DNA of 35,852 bases from DATFAS01 sp035254305 (GTDB taxonomy: Bacteria > Bacillota > Bacilli > Aneurinibacillales > RAOX-1). Made by a program: the position numbers and the translations under genes. Location of the stretch: contig DATFAS010000217.1 in NCBI GenBank assembly GCA_035254305.1, positions 1 through 35,852 of the forward strand, read 5' to 3'. Positions 23,027 to 31,497 of the stretch are shown here, in pieces; the first letter of the stretch is position 1, and every line of letters starts with the position of its first letter. Below the pieces are notes generated by a model, which was given only the letters and a program-made list of their open reading frames with translations, was not told the DNA's origin and ran no database searches.

Positions 23027-24044
23027 AGGGCATTCAGATGTGGAGGTTGCACAATTTAGCTATAAGCTACAACAATTGCTAGAAGCTGGGATTCCTTTAT
23101 TACGGGCTCTAAGTCATATGGAATTGACCTCGAACACAGCACAACGACAGCAATTTCATCAACTGGAATTAGAATTAAATTCCGGGGCTACATTAGCAGC
23201 TGCTTTACGTTCTATTGAGTTTCCACCCTTTTTTTGTAGTTTAATTGCTTTTTCTGAGCAGCATGGGCAATTAGCTGAAACATTAATACTCACCTACCGT
23301 TATTATCAGAAGAAATACCTACGATATCAACAACTTCGTAAGATGTTAGCCTATCCCTTTCTTGTTCTTACTTCCTCAATTGTTACCATGGTATTAATCT
23401 TGTTTTTCCTTCTACCACAATTTGCTTCTTTATATGAAACATTAGGAATTTCTCAATCAGGATTGGTTCATATGGCCATTCAGATTACTAGAGTGGAGGG
23501 GTGGATGGAGGGATTGTTCATCTTCCTTTTAATCATTCCAATTCCAATTAGTTTGTATGTTTATCGATACAAACGAACAAAGCTGGCCTATCTTTTACTA
23601 GGAGTTCCTGTTGTTTCACGACTATTTAAGCTTCACCTAAACTATGTTGTTTCGACGCAGCTAGCCCTTCTCTCGGAGGGAGGGATTCAGATTCTAGAAA
23701 TTTGTCGTCTCTTTCGTGAAGAAGCTAATTCGGAGATGATTCGCCAAGCCTTTTATGCGATCGATCAAGATTTACGTAGAGGTAAATCGTTAAGTGAGGC
23801 ATTTGAGGGGATTGCCTGGTTTCTTCCTATATTTATTGATTTGATTCGTATTGCAGAGCAATCGGGTAGAGTTTCTTCTACTCTTAAGAGTCTTGGTGAG
23901 CAGTTTGAGAGAGAGTTAGATAGCATGCTGAATCAAGTGGCTAGTTACATCGAGAACATTTTATTGATTGGTACTGGAGCTGCCATCTTCATTATGTTAT
24001 TTTCCCTATTTTACCCTATGTTAAGTGTGATGGGACAAGTATAG
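23016..24044 (+). CDS. comGB: Competence pseudopilus membrane protein ComGB
   Basis: ComGB is the polytopic GspF/PilC-like platform protein that couples ComGA to pseudopilin addition. The protein contains two type II secretion F domains with three membrane helices (about 110-135, 155-180 and near the C-terminus 315-338). The family glycine pattern LLEAGIPLLRALSHM is near the start and LLSEGGIQILEICRLF begins the second domain. The frame opens with GTG at 22989, but ATG 23016 after GGTGG fits better, overlaps comGA by 11 bases and starts close to the conserved region. The resulting length is 342 residues. The choice between the two starts is open. Confidence 0.93.
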   Translation: MGNRGHSDVEVAQFSYKLQQLLEAGIPLLRALSHMELTSNTAQRQQFHQLELELNSGATLAAALRSIEFPPFFCSLIAFSEQHGQLAETLILTYRYYQKKYLRYQQLRKMLAYPFLVLTSSIVTMVLILFFLLPQFASLYETLGISQSGLVHMAIQITRVEGWMEGLFIFLLIIPIPISLYVYRYKRTKLAYLLLGVPVVSRLFKLHLNYVVSTQLALLSEGGIQILEICRLFREEANSEMIRQAFYAIDQDLRRGKSLSEAFEGIAWFLPIFIDLIRIAEQSGRVSSTLKSLGEQFERELDSMLNQVASYIENILLIGTGAAIFIMLFSLFYPMLSVMGQV

Positions 24045-24062
24045 AAGAGGAGGAATCTGCCG

Positions 24063-24428
24063 TTGAAATTCATATTAAGTGAAAAGGGATTTACCTTCCT
24101 AGAAATGTGCATGGTTGTTGTGATTATAAGTGTGCTAATGTTACTTGCAGTACCTAACTATCAGAAGGCGGTGGCAAAGGCTCAATCGAAGACTTGTGAG
24201 GCAAATAAAAGCATGATTGAAGCACAAATCGAGAGTTATTATTTGGATAATCATGTCTTTCCTACTCCAGATAATGCGAATACGGAAGTTAATGAAGTTC
24301 TTGTGGAGTTAAAAACAAAGCAATACCTTAAAGAGGAACCAAAATGCCCAAGTAACGGAAAATATACGATAACAATGAACACAACGGATCACACGATTAG
24401 TGTAACCTGTGATCAGCATCCAGAATGA
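24063..24428 (+). CDS. comGC: Major competence pseudopilin ComGC
   Basis: ComGC is the main subunit of the DNA-uptake pseudopilus. The 121-residue precursor has a nine-residue leader and the prepilin motif EKGFTFLEMCMVVVIIS; cleavage by ComC-type peptidase is expected between G9 and F10, with the +5 glutamate at E14. A hydrophobic helix and a globular part follow, with three cysteines (C45, C94 and C116 approximately) of which two could form a disulfide. The start codon is TTG behind GAGGAGG. It overlaps comGD by ATGA. Confidence 0.95.
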   Translation: MKFILSEKGFTFLEMCMVVVIISVLMLLAVPNYQKAVAKAQSKTCEANKSMIEAQIESYYLDNHVFPTPDNANTEVNEVLVELKTKQYLKEEPKCPSNGKYTITMNTTDHTISVTCDQHPE

Positions 24429-24865
24429 TGAAGGAGGAGGGGATCACTTTTCTTGAAATTTGTGTGGTGATTAGCCTTTTTACCGTCCTTTTGCTTGTTT
24501 CACTTCCTCCGCTTGTCTCCTCCTACCAGAAACAACAATCTCAGTTGTTCATAGCCCAACTAGCGAGTGATCTTATGTATATCACTGAATTATCTAAAAC
24601 AGAGCAGACGATTTACTATTTATATTTGCCTCCTAATCAGAATCAATATCTCATCAGTTCCCCTTTTAACAATTTTCGTAAAACAGGAACGATCCCAACA
24701 GGATATAAAATTAGTAATAATTTTCCTAGTAATCGTGTTACGTTTATTGAGAGTGGACAAGTATTACAGGGAGGAACGATTCGTATTAAGGATTCGCAAG
24801 GAAAAACCTGTGATTTTATCATCCAATTATCTAGTGGGAGGTTTCGATTGAGCTGTGGACCATAG
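24425..24865 (+). CDS. comGD: Minor pseudopilin ComGD
   Basis: This 146-residue type IV prepilin-like protein has a very short leader MMKEEG followed by ITFLEICVVISLFTVLL, giving cleavage after G6 and a +5 glutamate at E11. The C-terminal globular domain (TFIESGQVLQGGTIRIKDSQ, FRLSCGP) is typical of minor pseudopilins of the GspH class. It starts with ATGA overlapping the comGC stop, so translation is coupled. Its neighbours on both sides are other pseudopilins, and in B. subtilis the third of the pseudopilin genes is comGE, giving the gene order used here. Confidence 0.9.
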   Translation: MMKEEGITFLEICVVISLFTVLLLVSLPPLVSSYQKQQSQLFIAQLASDLMYITELSKTEQTIYYLYLPPNQNQYLISSPFNNFRKTGTIPTGYKISNNFPSNRVTFIESGQVLQGGTIRIKDSQGKTCDFIIQLSSGRFRLSCGP

Positions 24866-25193
24866 AGGAAGTATTTATTTGGGGGTGTTAATGGTTATTT
24901 GTATGGGATGCCTATTAATAATTGGGACGAGTATTTCTATTCATCAGATTAGTCAGAAGAAGGTCCTACAGACTACGTTGGCATGGAAGGCTCTTTGGTA
25001 TGGAAGGAATATTTTGAGTCATTGGGAAGTGGGGCACCCGGTAGTAGAACAACTAGATCCGGATATGAAGATCGAAAGCTCAGAAACTGCATTTTCGCAT
25101 GGACTGAGAGTTAATAAAATACAAATTTCCTGGCAGGAGGGACATCAATTAAAACAAATAACTCTTTTCGGTTACAGGCCGGGTTTACCCTAA
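24855..25193 (+). CDS. comGE: Minor pseudopilin ComGE-like
   Basis: This 112-residue protein sits at the comGE position. It starts at GTG inside the end of comGD. The N-terminus DHRGSIYLGVLMVICMG resembles a prepilin leader plus helix, but the position that should be a +5 glutamate is glycine if cleavage follows G5. It is therefore atypical, like GspK-type tip pilins that lack this residue. The remainder is short and has no recognised domain. Assignment rests on location and shape more than on sequence. Confidence 0.7.
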   Translation: MDHRGSIYLGVLMVICMGCLLIIGTSISIHQISQKKVLQTTLAWKALWYGRNILSHWEVGHPVVEQLDPDMKIESSETAFSHGLRVNKIQISWQEGHQLKQITLFGYRPGLP

Positions 25194-25615
25194 TTGAATT
25201 TTTGGTTGGTATCAGTCTCATTACATCTCTTCTTCTTCTCTTGTTACAGGGTTACATTTCTATGAAGAAACAGACGGAGAATGGGGAAAATTTGCAAATG
25301 TTACAGCAAGAAGCAGCCGCATTTATTCATTACTTGGAGGATGAAATAAGCTGCTCAAGTCATTATGTAACAACAAGCAATCAGCTTTTCTTCTCCCACG
25401 GAGGCGATCGCTATAGTTATAAGTTGGCAGGGCAGACCATCGTTCGAAAAATTAATAATGATGGATATATTACAGTTTGCTATGATGTGGAAAAATTGAA
25501 TTTCACCGCTAATGATGAGGGCGTCTTATTGCAGCTTACCTTGAAAAAGGGAAATCAATCTTGGGTAGTAGAGACCTTCTTTCCTCAACATCTTATGGGT
25601 GAGGTGGAAGTATGA
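25148..25615 (+). CDS. comGF: Minor pseudopilin ComGF, ATT start
   Basis: The frame without any ATG/GTG/TTG starts at TTG 25202 inside the membrane helix, which would remove the prepilin motif. Upstream in the same frame lies AGFTLIEFLVGISLITSLL, a perfect prepilin motif, preceded by KTNNSFRLQ. The best start is ATT at 25148, six bases after AGGAGGG (25135-25141), giving a 155-residue precursor with leader MKTNNSFRLQAG and cleavage before F. It overlaps the comGE end. The globular part includes SCSSHYVTTSNQLFFSHGG, like ComGF. An ATT start is rare and may lower expression. Confidence 0.85.
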   Translation: MKTNNSFRLQAGFTLIEFLVGISLITSLLLLLLQGYISMKKQTENGENLQMLQQEAAAFIHYLEDEISCSSHYVTTSNQLFFSHGGDRYSYKLAGQTIVRKINNDGYITVCYDVEKLNFTANDEGVLLQLTLKKGNQSWVVETFFPQHLMGEVEV

Positions 25616-26001
25616 TAGGGAAGAACCAAGTGCAAGGGTTCGTTAGCCTTCCTATCCTAATGTTCTGTTTACTTATGATGGGATTAGTTGTGGGATCCCT
25701 CCCTTTTTTTCTCAATACTGAACATGCACTTCATGATGAAGAAAACTATTTACAAGCACAAATGAATGCAGAGGCAGGGGTTTGGATGGGATTGCAGGAT
25801 TGGAAAGAAGATTCCACCTCTTTTACTGCAACCTACGATCTCCCCTCGGGTCAAGCAAGAGTTTATATCGAATCTGTGGATCCTGAAACAATTTCCATTC
25901 AATCTTTTGGTTTCATAGAAAATAGCAAGGATGGGATACAAGCTGATTATAGCCTTTCAAAGAAACAGTTTATTCATTGGCATAAGGTTGTACAACAATA
26001 A
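25612..26001 (+). CDS. comGG: Minor pseudopilin ComGG-like
   Basis: This 129-residue last comG product overlaps comGF by ATGA. Its N-terminus NQVQGFVSLPILMFCLLMMG resembles the B. subtilis ComGG start RGFIYPAVLF: glycine before the cleavage point, an aromatic, and proline in place of the usual +5 glutamate. The C-terminal part is soluble. The family call rests on operon position and the leader, since ComGG proteins diverge greatly. The convergent LD-carboxypeptidase gene begins its end 14 bases downstream, with no terminator visible. Confidence 0.75.
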   Translation: MIGKNQVQGFVSLPILMFCLLMMGLVVGSLPFFLNTEHALHDEENYLQAQMNAEAGVWMGLQDWKEDSTSFTATYDLPSGQARVYIESVDPETISIQSFGFIENSKDGIQADYSLSKKQFIHWHKVVQQ

Positions 26002-26015
26002 CCTATTTCGTTAGC

Positions 26016-26942
26016 TTAAGGATAACTAACCGTTGGTTCTAGGACAGTCAGCGTTCCTGCGAAAGTGTTTAAATTTACTCTAGCACCAATAGGCATAGCG
26101 GCTTTATAGTACCCATGTGCTGTTGTTATATTCGTTAATAAGGGTTTTCCGATGGGAACAACAAATTCATTGATGAGGTCATCGTAGGTTTTTCCATAGG
26201 CCGGATCGCAACCTGTACATTCTCCCATTACAATTCCAATGCAATCCCGGAATTTTCCTGCCTGCTTTAATTGATTTAGATTTCGGTAAACGGAATTAAT
26301 GGCTTCATGTGTTTCTTCAATAAGGAGGATTTTCCCTCTAGTATCAATTTCGTAGGGAGTCCCAAGACTGCTAACAAAGGAAGTTAAATTTCCTCCCACA
26401 AGAGGGCCTGTCACATTTCCTGGAACTCGACTAATTTGGGGAATCCCGGGGGGATTTGCAATTAACCGTTGGGAACTGACCACAGAGGTAGTAGTAAAGA
26501 ATTGATTAAAATTATAGGGTGGAGTTTCTGGTTTAAAATCAATGAGTAGTAAGCTTTGGAAGGCAATCATTCCACCGAATTGATAAAGTAGGTTAAGTAA
26601 GGCAGTCACATCACTATATCCGCTAACAATTTTAGGGTTTCTACGGATGATCTCCCGATTAAGATAGGGAAAAATAGCACTGACACCTACTCCTCCACGG
26701 GTAGGAAGGATCATTTTTACATTTTTGTTTTGAAACATATTCATCAAATCACTAGCTCGTTGTTGGTCTGTTCCTGCAAGGAATCCATTATTTGCGTAAA
26801 CATAATCACCTAAAATCACATTAAAACCCAAACCTCTCAAATAGTCAATTCGCGCATTAATGATACTAGCATCTAAGGGACTTCCCAGTGTTACTATGCC
26901 TATGGTATCCCCCTGTTTCAACAAGATAGGTTTTAATGCCAT
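26016..26942 (-). CDS. LD-carboxypeptidase (S66 family)
   Basis: This 308-residue serine peptidase of the LdcA/MccF family cleaves L,D-bonds in peptidoglycan tetrapeptides or related peptides. The triad is in place: S110 in SGYSDVTAL, E210 in EETHEA and H276 in TTAHGYY, at spacings close to P. aeruginosa LdcA. There is no signal peptide, so it acts in the cytoplasm on recycled muropeptides or other substrates. The frame runs to 26975, but AGGAGG seven bases before the ATG at 26942 decides the start. It lies convergent with comGG and divergent from yqzE. Confidence 0.9.
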   Translation of the reverse strand: MALKPILLKQGDTIGIVTLGSPLDASIINARIDYLRGLGFNVILGDYVYANNGFLAGTDQQRASDLMNMFQNKNVKMILPTRGGVGVSAIFPYLNREIIRRNPKIVSGYSDVTALLNLLYQFGGMIAFQSLLLIDFKPETPPYNFNQFFTTTSVVSSQRLIANPPGIPQISRVPGNVTGPLVGGNLTSFVSSLGTPYEIDTRGKILLIEETHEAINSVYRNLNQLKQAGKFRDCIGIVMGECTGCDPAYGKTYDDLINEFVVPIGKPLLTNITTAHGYYKAAMPIGARVNLNTFAGTLTVLEPTVSYP

Positions 26943-27024
26943 GGAAATACCTCCTAGATTCATCACGTTTCCCAAAATGTATATTAGCAGATTCGAAATA
27001 AATGACTAATTTTCACTAAATGCT

Positions 27025-27044
27025 CCTGTTGCCGCTTTAACAGG
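27025..27044. repeat. Stem-loop between ldc and yqzE
   Basis: CCTGTT and AACAGG (27025-27030, 27039-27044) form a six-pair stem with an eight-base loop, with no T-run. It could be an operator in the divergent promoter region. Confidence 0.3.
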
Positions 27045-27122
27045 TTTGAATTAATGTTATTTGGGGAAAATAAATAAGTGTGCACTTTCTCTTGGAAGAA
27101 AGGAAAAGGATGGGGTGAGCTT

Positions 27123-27299
27123 ATGTCCTTCTCAAATGATATTGTAAAATACTTAACTCAAGAGTTTGTAAGATATATTGATACACCTAAGAATGAAAGA
27201 AAAAGAAAGCAAAAGGAACAATGGTCTTCTCGAATGTTTGGGATGATTCCCATGTCATTACGGATTTTTTCTAACAAAGTGAGAAAAACTAAAGAATGA
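27123..27299 (+). CDS. yqzE: YqzE family protein
   Basis: This 58-residue basic protein contains the YqzE marks DIVKYLTQEFVRYIDTPK and a strongly basic stretch (RKRKQKEQW) before GMIPMSLRIF. The function is unknown, but the gene follows comGG in B. subtilis too, so its link to competence is conserved in order. The frame opens at 27078; ATG 27123 after GGGGTGAG gives the family's length and N-terminus. It is followed by a UPF0180 gene after 28 bases. Confidence 0.85.
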   Translation: MSFSNDIVKYLTQEFVRYIDTPKNERKRKQKEQWSSRMFGMIPMSLRIFSNKVRKTKE

Positions 27300-27327
27300 G
27301 TTAACACTTTGTATGGAGGTACAACTT

Positions 27328-27567
27328 ATGGCTATCATCGCGATTGAGCAGTCTTTGCATCATATTGAGTCTTTTCTAAAATCTAATGGTATGGAAGTGG
27401 TTGGAATCAGTACAAATGCAGCCAGTCGTGCTGATGCTTTTGTCATTTCTGGAATGGATCAAAACGTAATGGGGATGGCGGAGGCAACGACAGGGGTACC
27501 TGTGATCAATGCTGAAGGTAAAACTCCACAAGAGGTACTGCGAGATATTCAACATAGTATTCATTAA
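27328..27567 (+). CDS. UPF0180 (YkuS-like) small protein
   Basis: This 79-residue cytoplasmic protein matches the UPF0180 family: AIEQSLHHIESFLKSNGMEVV, then FVISGMDQNVMGM and a final GKTPQEVLRDIQ. Function unknown. ATG 27328 is seven bases after GGAGGT, whereas the first ATG of the frame (27313) lies within that site. It is probably co-transcribed with yqzE and ends at a perfect terminator. Confidence 0.85.
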   Translation: MAIIAIEQSLHHIESFLKSNGMEVVGISTNAASRADAFVISGMDQNVMGMAEATTGVPVINAEGKTPQEVLRDIQHSIH

Positions 27568-27594
27568 AAAAAGGAGGGGATCCCTCCTTTTTAT
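27568..27594. terminator. Terminator between the UPF0180 gene and the exported protein gene
   Basis: AAAAAGGAGGG pairs with CCCTCCTTTTT around GAT; runs on both sides allow termination in both directions. It overlaps the end of the minus-strand gene. Confidence 0.82.
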
Positions 27595-28358
27595 TCGGTT
27601 AGTTTTCCAATCGTTGTAGCATAGGAATAAGGGATAAATCGACTTCCGTAATCCTCTATCTCAAGAAATAACTCATTCTTCCATTGATGATATCCCATAA
27701 CGGTGTATGGAGCCTTCACTGTTGAGTCAAATAAATCCGCAATCAGGTTAATCTCCTTCTTTTTAATTTCTTTCATGAACTCAGCTTGGGAATCAATGCG
27801 TGCATCTGGTTTAATCCAACATAGGCAATTCCCTGCCGTTTTATGAAAAGCTGATTCTAGTCCTACATCTTTACCTACCGAAGTCATGATTCCTTCATGC
27901 TCGTGTCCTGCTGCTTGGGAAGAATACTTTTCTCCTGATTTTGCATCATAAACTCCCTTTTCTGTGGCCCACACTGATTCTAATCCAGCATAATAACGCA
28001 AAATGGGTTCTTCCTCATTGGAGAGGAAATTGGATACAACCGATCGATCAAAAAGTGGAGTTTGACCAAGCCCATATTCTAGAAGAGTATAGTCTTTTTC
28101 TTCGTATTGTTGAACAACCATATAGCCTTGTACAATTCCTTCGGTTTGAAAGGTTATTAACCATTGTTTTGAGGGCTTTAGTTCCTGTTCATCATAGGTT
28201 GCACGGGTTAATGGTGTGAATCGCTGGTCTTGCTTACTTAATTCTTGTATCCACTGGTTTATTTGATTGTGTAACGGTTCTTGATTGGTTAGGGCTTGTC
28301 CAGTGAATGGGAAAACTAGGACAGCGATTAATGTAACGGAAATCAGCCAGTATTTCAT
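27591..28358 (-). CDS. Exported protein of unknown function
   Basis: I do not recognise this 255-residue protein. It has a Sec signal peptide (YWLISVTLIAVLVF, cleavage likely after TGQA near residue 22), so it is secreted or periplasm-like on the outer face. The mature part includes QWLITFQTEGIVQGYMVVQQY and a later AGNCLCWIKPDARI with two cysteines close together, which could form a redox or metal site, although this is speculation. AGGAGGATAAAC precedes the ATG. It lies downstream of yqhG on the same strand with a 132-base gap and probably has its own promoter. Confidence 0.6.
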   Translation of the reverse strand: MKYWLISVTLIAVLVFPFTGQALTNQEPLHNQINQWIQELSKQDQRFTPLTRATYDEQELKPSKQWLITFQTEGIVQGYMVVQQYEEKDYTLLEYGLGQTPLFDRSVVSNFLSNEEEPILRYYAGLESVWATEKGVYDAKSGEKYSSQAAGHEHEGIMTSVGKDVGLESAFHKTAGNCLCWIKPDARIDSQAEFMKEIKKKEINLIADLFDSTVKAPYTVMGYHQWKNELFLEIEDYGSRFIPYSYATTIGKLTE

Positions 28359-28490
28359 TAAAGTTTATCCTCCTGTTTAGGATCGGCCTTTGATATCACT
28401 ATACAGGATGGATATTACAATATTTGTTAATTCATGTCATGGCCTTTAATCTTTTTTCTCTAAGGATGTGATTTCTTTTGACAGAATGTT

Positions 28491-29357
28491 CTAATCTGTG
28501 ACGGGAGTTCGTAAGAAAAACAATCCAGCATTAACAATAGAAACGTCGATTCTTGGATCGAATTGCCAATCTAATTCCTGTAATCGTGTCTCTTTTTCCA
28601 ATAGAAGGCTTTTTCTTTTCTGCATTCGTTCGATTTCGTCTTCATCCGTCGACTCTTGCCGAAGGACTTCTTCACCAAAAAAGGATTCGACAAGTTCCTT
28701 TTCTTCTTTTAATCTTTCCTGTGCCTGTATAGCCCAAACTGTGTCTTCTTTACTTAATAAATCCTGTATGAAACCCTCCACTCTACTAATGGCCGATTCA
28801 ACACCAAATATGGGCTGCATCGTAAATGAGTAGTCTGGAAGCTTAGGCGTAAGTGTAAGGGAGCCGATTTTCTGGTAGAAGTTAGAGGAAATACTTCCTG
28901 TCAATAAATTAATCCCTAATGGTAATAAGAGGTCCCTTTTTTGGTCACAGATAAATTCCACTCTGTAATTAGTGCAGAGCCAAGGAACAAGTGGGAAGGA
29001 TGAACGAGATCCCAAACCTGGTGACTCTAATTGCGCTTCGTATAAACGGATAAATCTCCCATGTTTTTTTGCGGAGTCGAAGATTTGATGCAGACGTCTT
29101 GAACCAAATTTGAGATAATCACCTCGTACATCACTCGGCACTTGTTCATGATCAAAAATAAAGGTCAGCTTCAAGGGAGTCGGTTCTAAACCAATTTTCT
29201 CCACATATGTCCAATAAAAAGGACGGTTGCCTAAATCCTTGTCCACCTCAATAGGAAGTTCAACTGAAAAGTAAGCAGGATGTTCTTCTATAAAAGTGCT
29301 TTCGAAAGCTTGAAAATATCCTTCTACAAATCTTCGAATCTCTGTTTGGTTCATCAT
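28491..29357 (-). CDS. yqhG: YqhG family protein
   Basis: This 288-residue soluble protein of unknown function matches B. subtilis YqhG in its N-terminal pattern NRPFYWTYVEKIGLEPTPLKLTF and GSRRLHQIFDSAKKHGRFIRLYE. It is translated from an ATGA overlap with the yqhH stop, the same order and coupling as in B. subtilis. That makes it a probable partner of the YqhH helicase. A predicted coiled region lies at about 200-265 (EKELVESFFGEE, RMQKRKSLLLEKETRLQEL). Confidence 0.88.
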   Translation of the reverse strand: MMNQTEIRRFVEGYFQAFESTFIEEHPAYFSVELPIEVDKDLGNRPFYWTYVEKIGLEPTPLKLTFIFDHEQVPSDVRGDYLKFGSRRLHQIFDSAKKHGRFIRLYEAQLESPGLGSRSSFPLVPWLCTNYRVEFICDQKRDLLLPLGINLLTGSISSNFYQKIGSLTLTPKLPDYSFTMQPIFGVESAISRVEGFIQDLLSKEDTVWAIQAQERLKEEKELVESFFGEEVLRQESTDEDEIERMQKRKSLLLEKETRLQELDWQFDPRIDVSIVNAGLFFLRTPVTD

Positions 29358-31039
29358 ACATTCAGTCCTTCAGTTGTTTTGGATTCATTGATCTGCATCT
29401 TTAGTACTTCTCCGATATTATCAATCTTAATCTGCATTTCTCTGGTGCTATCGGATTCTAAGACAATATCCATGAGGTTTTCTTCAATTGATTTACTCAG
29501 CTTTATACCTTCGATAATATCGTCAAGTTCACCAATGACCATTTCAAACATATTAATCTTCTCATATAACAGATTTAGAATATGTTCTTCAATTGTATTC
29601 TGGGTTGACAGGTTATAAATATGCACATCCCTTGTCTGTCCTAAGCGATGAACACGGCCAATGCGTTGCTCAACACGCATTGGATTCCAGGGTAAATCGA
29701 AATTAATAATACGATTGCAGAATTGAAGGTTAATTCCTTCCCCCCCAGCTTCTGTAGCAATGAGAACCTGTGCTCGATTTTGAAATAGTTCTGTCATCCA
29801 ATCTTTCTTGTTGCGTTTAAACCCACCACGAAAGAGAACGGAAGTAATTCCGTGTTCACCTAAATAATGATGTAGGTATTCCTGTGTTTTCCGATATTCA
29901 GTAAAAATGATTGCCTTATCATTGAATGATTGAATGAGTTCGAGTGTTTTCTCTGCTTTAGCATTCTTCTTAATAGAACGAATGAGTTCGGCAAGTTCAA
30001 CAATTCTTAGCCTTGCGGGAGAGTCTTCTGGCATTCGGTTGTGCATGTTTAACAATGTATCGAAGGCTGCGAAACGGCTGCTGCAGACCTCTCGTTGTAA
30101 AGTAATGAGTGCAAGGGGATTTTTGAAGATAGAGTTCTGATATTGCTCACGAACAAATCGAGTAACCCCATCATATAAACCCCATTCTTCTGGAGAGAGG
30201 GCGACTGGAACGGTTTCTACGAACCGCTTTGTAAAAGAGATGCCACCCTCTGCTCGTGTATTACGGATCATGATTTCCTTCAATTCTTCTTGTAGCACTT
30301 CATGGTTCCGTGCTTGTCGTTTACTCTCTACATAGTTTTTCTGGAAATCGGAGGTTTGTCCAAGGTAACCGGGTTTTAGTAGTGTGATTAAGTTATAAAG
30401 CTCATCTAAATCATTCTGAATAGGTGTAGCTGTAAGGAGTAAACAATATTTCTTCTTGATTTCTTTAATGAACTGATAGTTCCTTGTATTTTTATTTTTT
30501 AATTTATGAGCCTCGTCGATAATAAGCATATCGAAATCCTGATCTAGAACATGGCTGCGATGTGGGTCTCGCTTGGCTGTATCGATGGATGCGATGAGAA
30601 TATCATACTGTTTCCACATGTATTCTTTTTTCTGGGCAACCGCAGGGATTCCAAACTTTTGGTTAAGCTCTCTCGTCCATTGCATGACAAGAGAAGCAGG
30701 GACAAGGATTAATATTTTCTTTGCTAGACCACGAATGAGGTATTCTTTAATAATCAAACCGGCTTCAATTGTTTTACCCAGTCCAACCTCATCAGCTAGA
30801 ATGGCTCGACCGTGCATCTCTGTGAGTACCTTTTGCGCTGTTTCTAACTGATGGGGAAAGGGATCAAGATCCGGAAGATGCTTTAGGCATTGGAGTTCAT
30901 TGAAATCTGACACAATCGTTGTAAGCTCTGCCTCGTAGGCAAGCTGGAAGAGCTCCCACTTATGCCAGGGCCCATCCTCTTTTATTCGTTTCTTTAACTC
31001 AGGTATCCAGTCCCGTTCAAAATTCACTGGAATATTCAT
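29354..31039 (-). CDS. yqhH: SNF2-family helicase YqhH
   Basis: This 561-residue DNA- or RNA-dependent ATPase of the SNF2/RapA branch has Walker A ADEVGLGKT with K89, the DEAH box at 175-178 (IIDEAHKLKN), LTATPIQND motif III, and the C-terminal helicase motifs FTEYRKTQEYL, NFDLPWNP and QRIGRVHRLGQ. It has no extra DNA-binding domain. B. subtilis YqhH is about the same size; the role is unknown. The frame reaches 31063, but the purine-rich AAAGGAAG sits before the ATG at 31039, which also matches the family start. It lies divergent from the glycine riboswitch, and yqhG is coupled downstream. Confidence 0.9.
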   Translation of the reverse strand: MNIPVNFERDWIPELKKRIKEDGPWHKWELFQLAYEAELTTIVSDFNELQCLKHLPDLDPFPHQLETAQKVLTEMHGRAILADEVGLGKTIEAGLIIKEYLIRGLAKKILILVPASLVMQWTRELNQKFGIPAVAQKKEYMWKQYDILIASIDTAKRDPHRSHVLDQDFDMLIIDEAHKLKNKNTRNYQFIKEIKKKYCLLLTATPIQNDLDELYNLITLLKPGYLGQTSDFQKNYVESKRQARNHEVLQEELKEIMIRNTRAEGGISFTKRFVETVPVALSPEEWGLYDGVTRFVREQYQNSIFKNPLALITLQREVCSSRFAAFDTLLNMHNRMPEDSPARLRIVELAELIRSIKKNAKAEKTLELIQSFNDKAIIFTEYRKTQEYLHHYLGEHGITSVLFRGGFKRNKKDWMTELFQNRAQVLIATEAGGEGINLQFCNRIINFDLPWNPMRVEQRIGRVHRLGQTRDVHIYNLSTQNTIEEHILNLLYEKINMFEMVIGELDDIIEGIKLSKSIEENLMDIVLESDSTREMQIKIDNIGEVLKMQINESKTTEGLNV

Positions 31040-31172
31040 GAAAGGTTTCTTCCTTTCTTTCATAGATGAGAAAGTATACCCACGAAATTCATTGTTACAT
31101 TATTTCCATTTAGGGGAATTTATGATAGGATGAAAATGAGTTTATAACATAGGATTCTACAAAAGAAGTAAT

Positions 31173-31200
31173 TTCATACGATCTATCTGTTGAACATAAT
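31173..31200 (+). promoter_or_regulatory. Promoter of the glycine riboswitch and gcv operon
   Basis: TTCATA (31173-31178) is 16 bases from CATAAT (31195-31200). The start point would be near 31207, just before the first aptamer. Confidence 0.5.
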
Positions 31201-31209
31201 TAAATAGTC

Positions 31210-31380
31210 CAGCGAATGATGGTAGAGGGAGAGACTGTGTAAACAGCGCCGAAGGAGCAAGTCCAAAGTGATGAGATGAATCTCTCAGGCAAAAGTACTT
31301 CTATTTGACGCGACTCTGGAGAGCGCCTAATGGCCACCCAAGGGGATCACAATCTCTCAGGTACCGAGGACAGAGTAGTA
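31210..31380 (+). promoter_or_regulatory. Tandem glycine riboswitch
   Basis: Two glycine aptamers in series are recognisable. The first (about 31225-31304) has GGGAGAGACTG, GCGCCGAAGGAGCAA and TCTCTCAGGCAAAAG. The second (about 31312-31378) has CTCTGGAGAGCGCC, AATCTCTCAGGTACCGAGG and ACAGAG. The order and sequences parallel the B. subtilis gcvT leader. Glycine binding should favour transcription of gcvT by blocking the terminator that follows. The whole unit lies in the 458-base gap between yqhH and gcvT. Confidence 0.93.
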
Positions 31381-31412
31381 GGTTTTCAAACAGCCTACGT
31401 CTGTCCTTTTTT
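31368..31412 (+). terminator. Regulated terminator of the glycine riboswitch
   Basis: GGACAGA (31368-31374) pairs with TCTGTCC (31400-31406), with inner GTAGG/CCTAC pairing, followed by six T residues. The left arm overlaps the end of aptamer II, so the two structures exclude one another. Confidence 0.88.
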
Positions 31413-31497
31413 GCATGCAAAAAACCTTCTGTTTTGGCGTGGTTACAAGTTGGATGAAGCGAAAATAATAAAGTTATCTATTATGGAGGTGGAGGCA

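Noticed and set aside
31330..31497. N-terminal extension of the GcvT frame
   Set aside because: It runs through riboswitch aptamer II and the terminator; ATG 31498 has the ribosome site.
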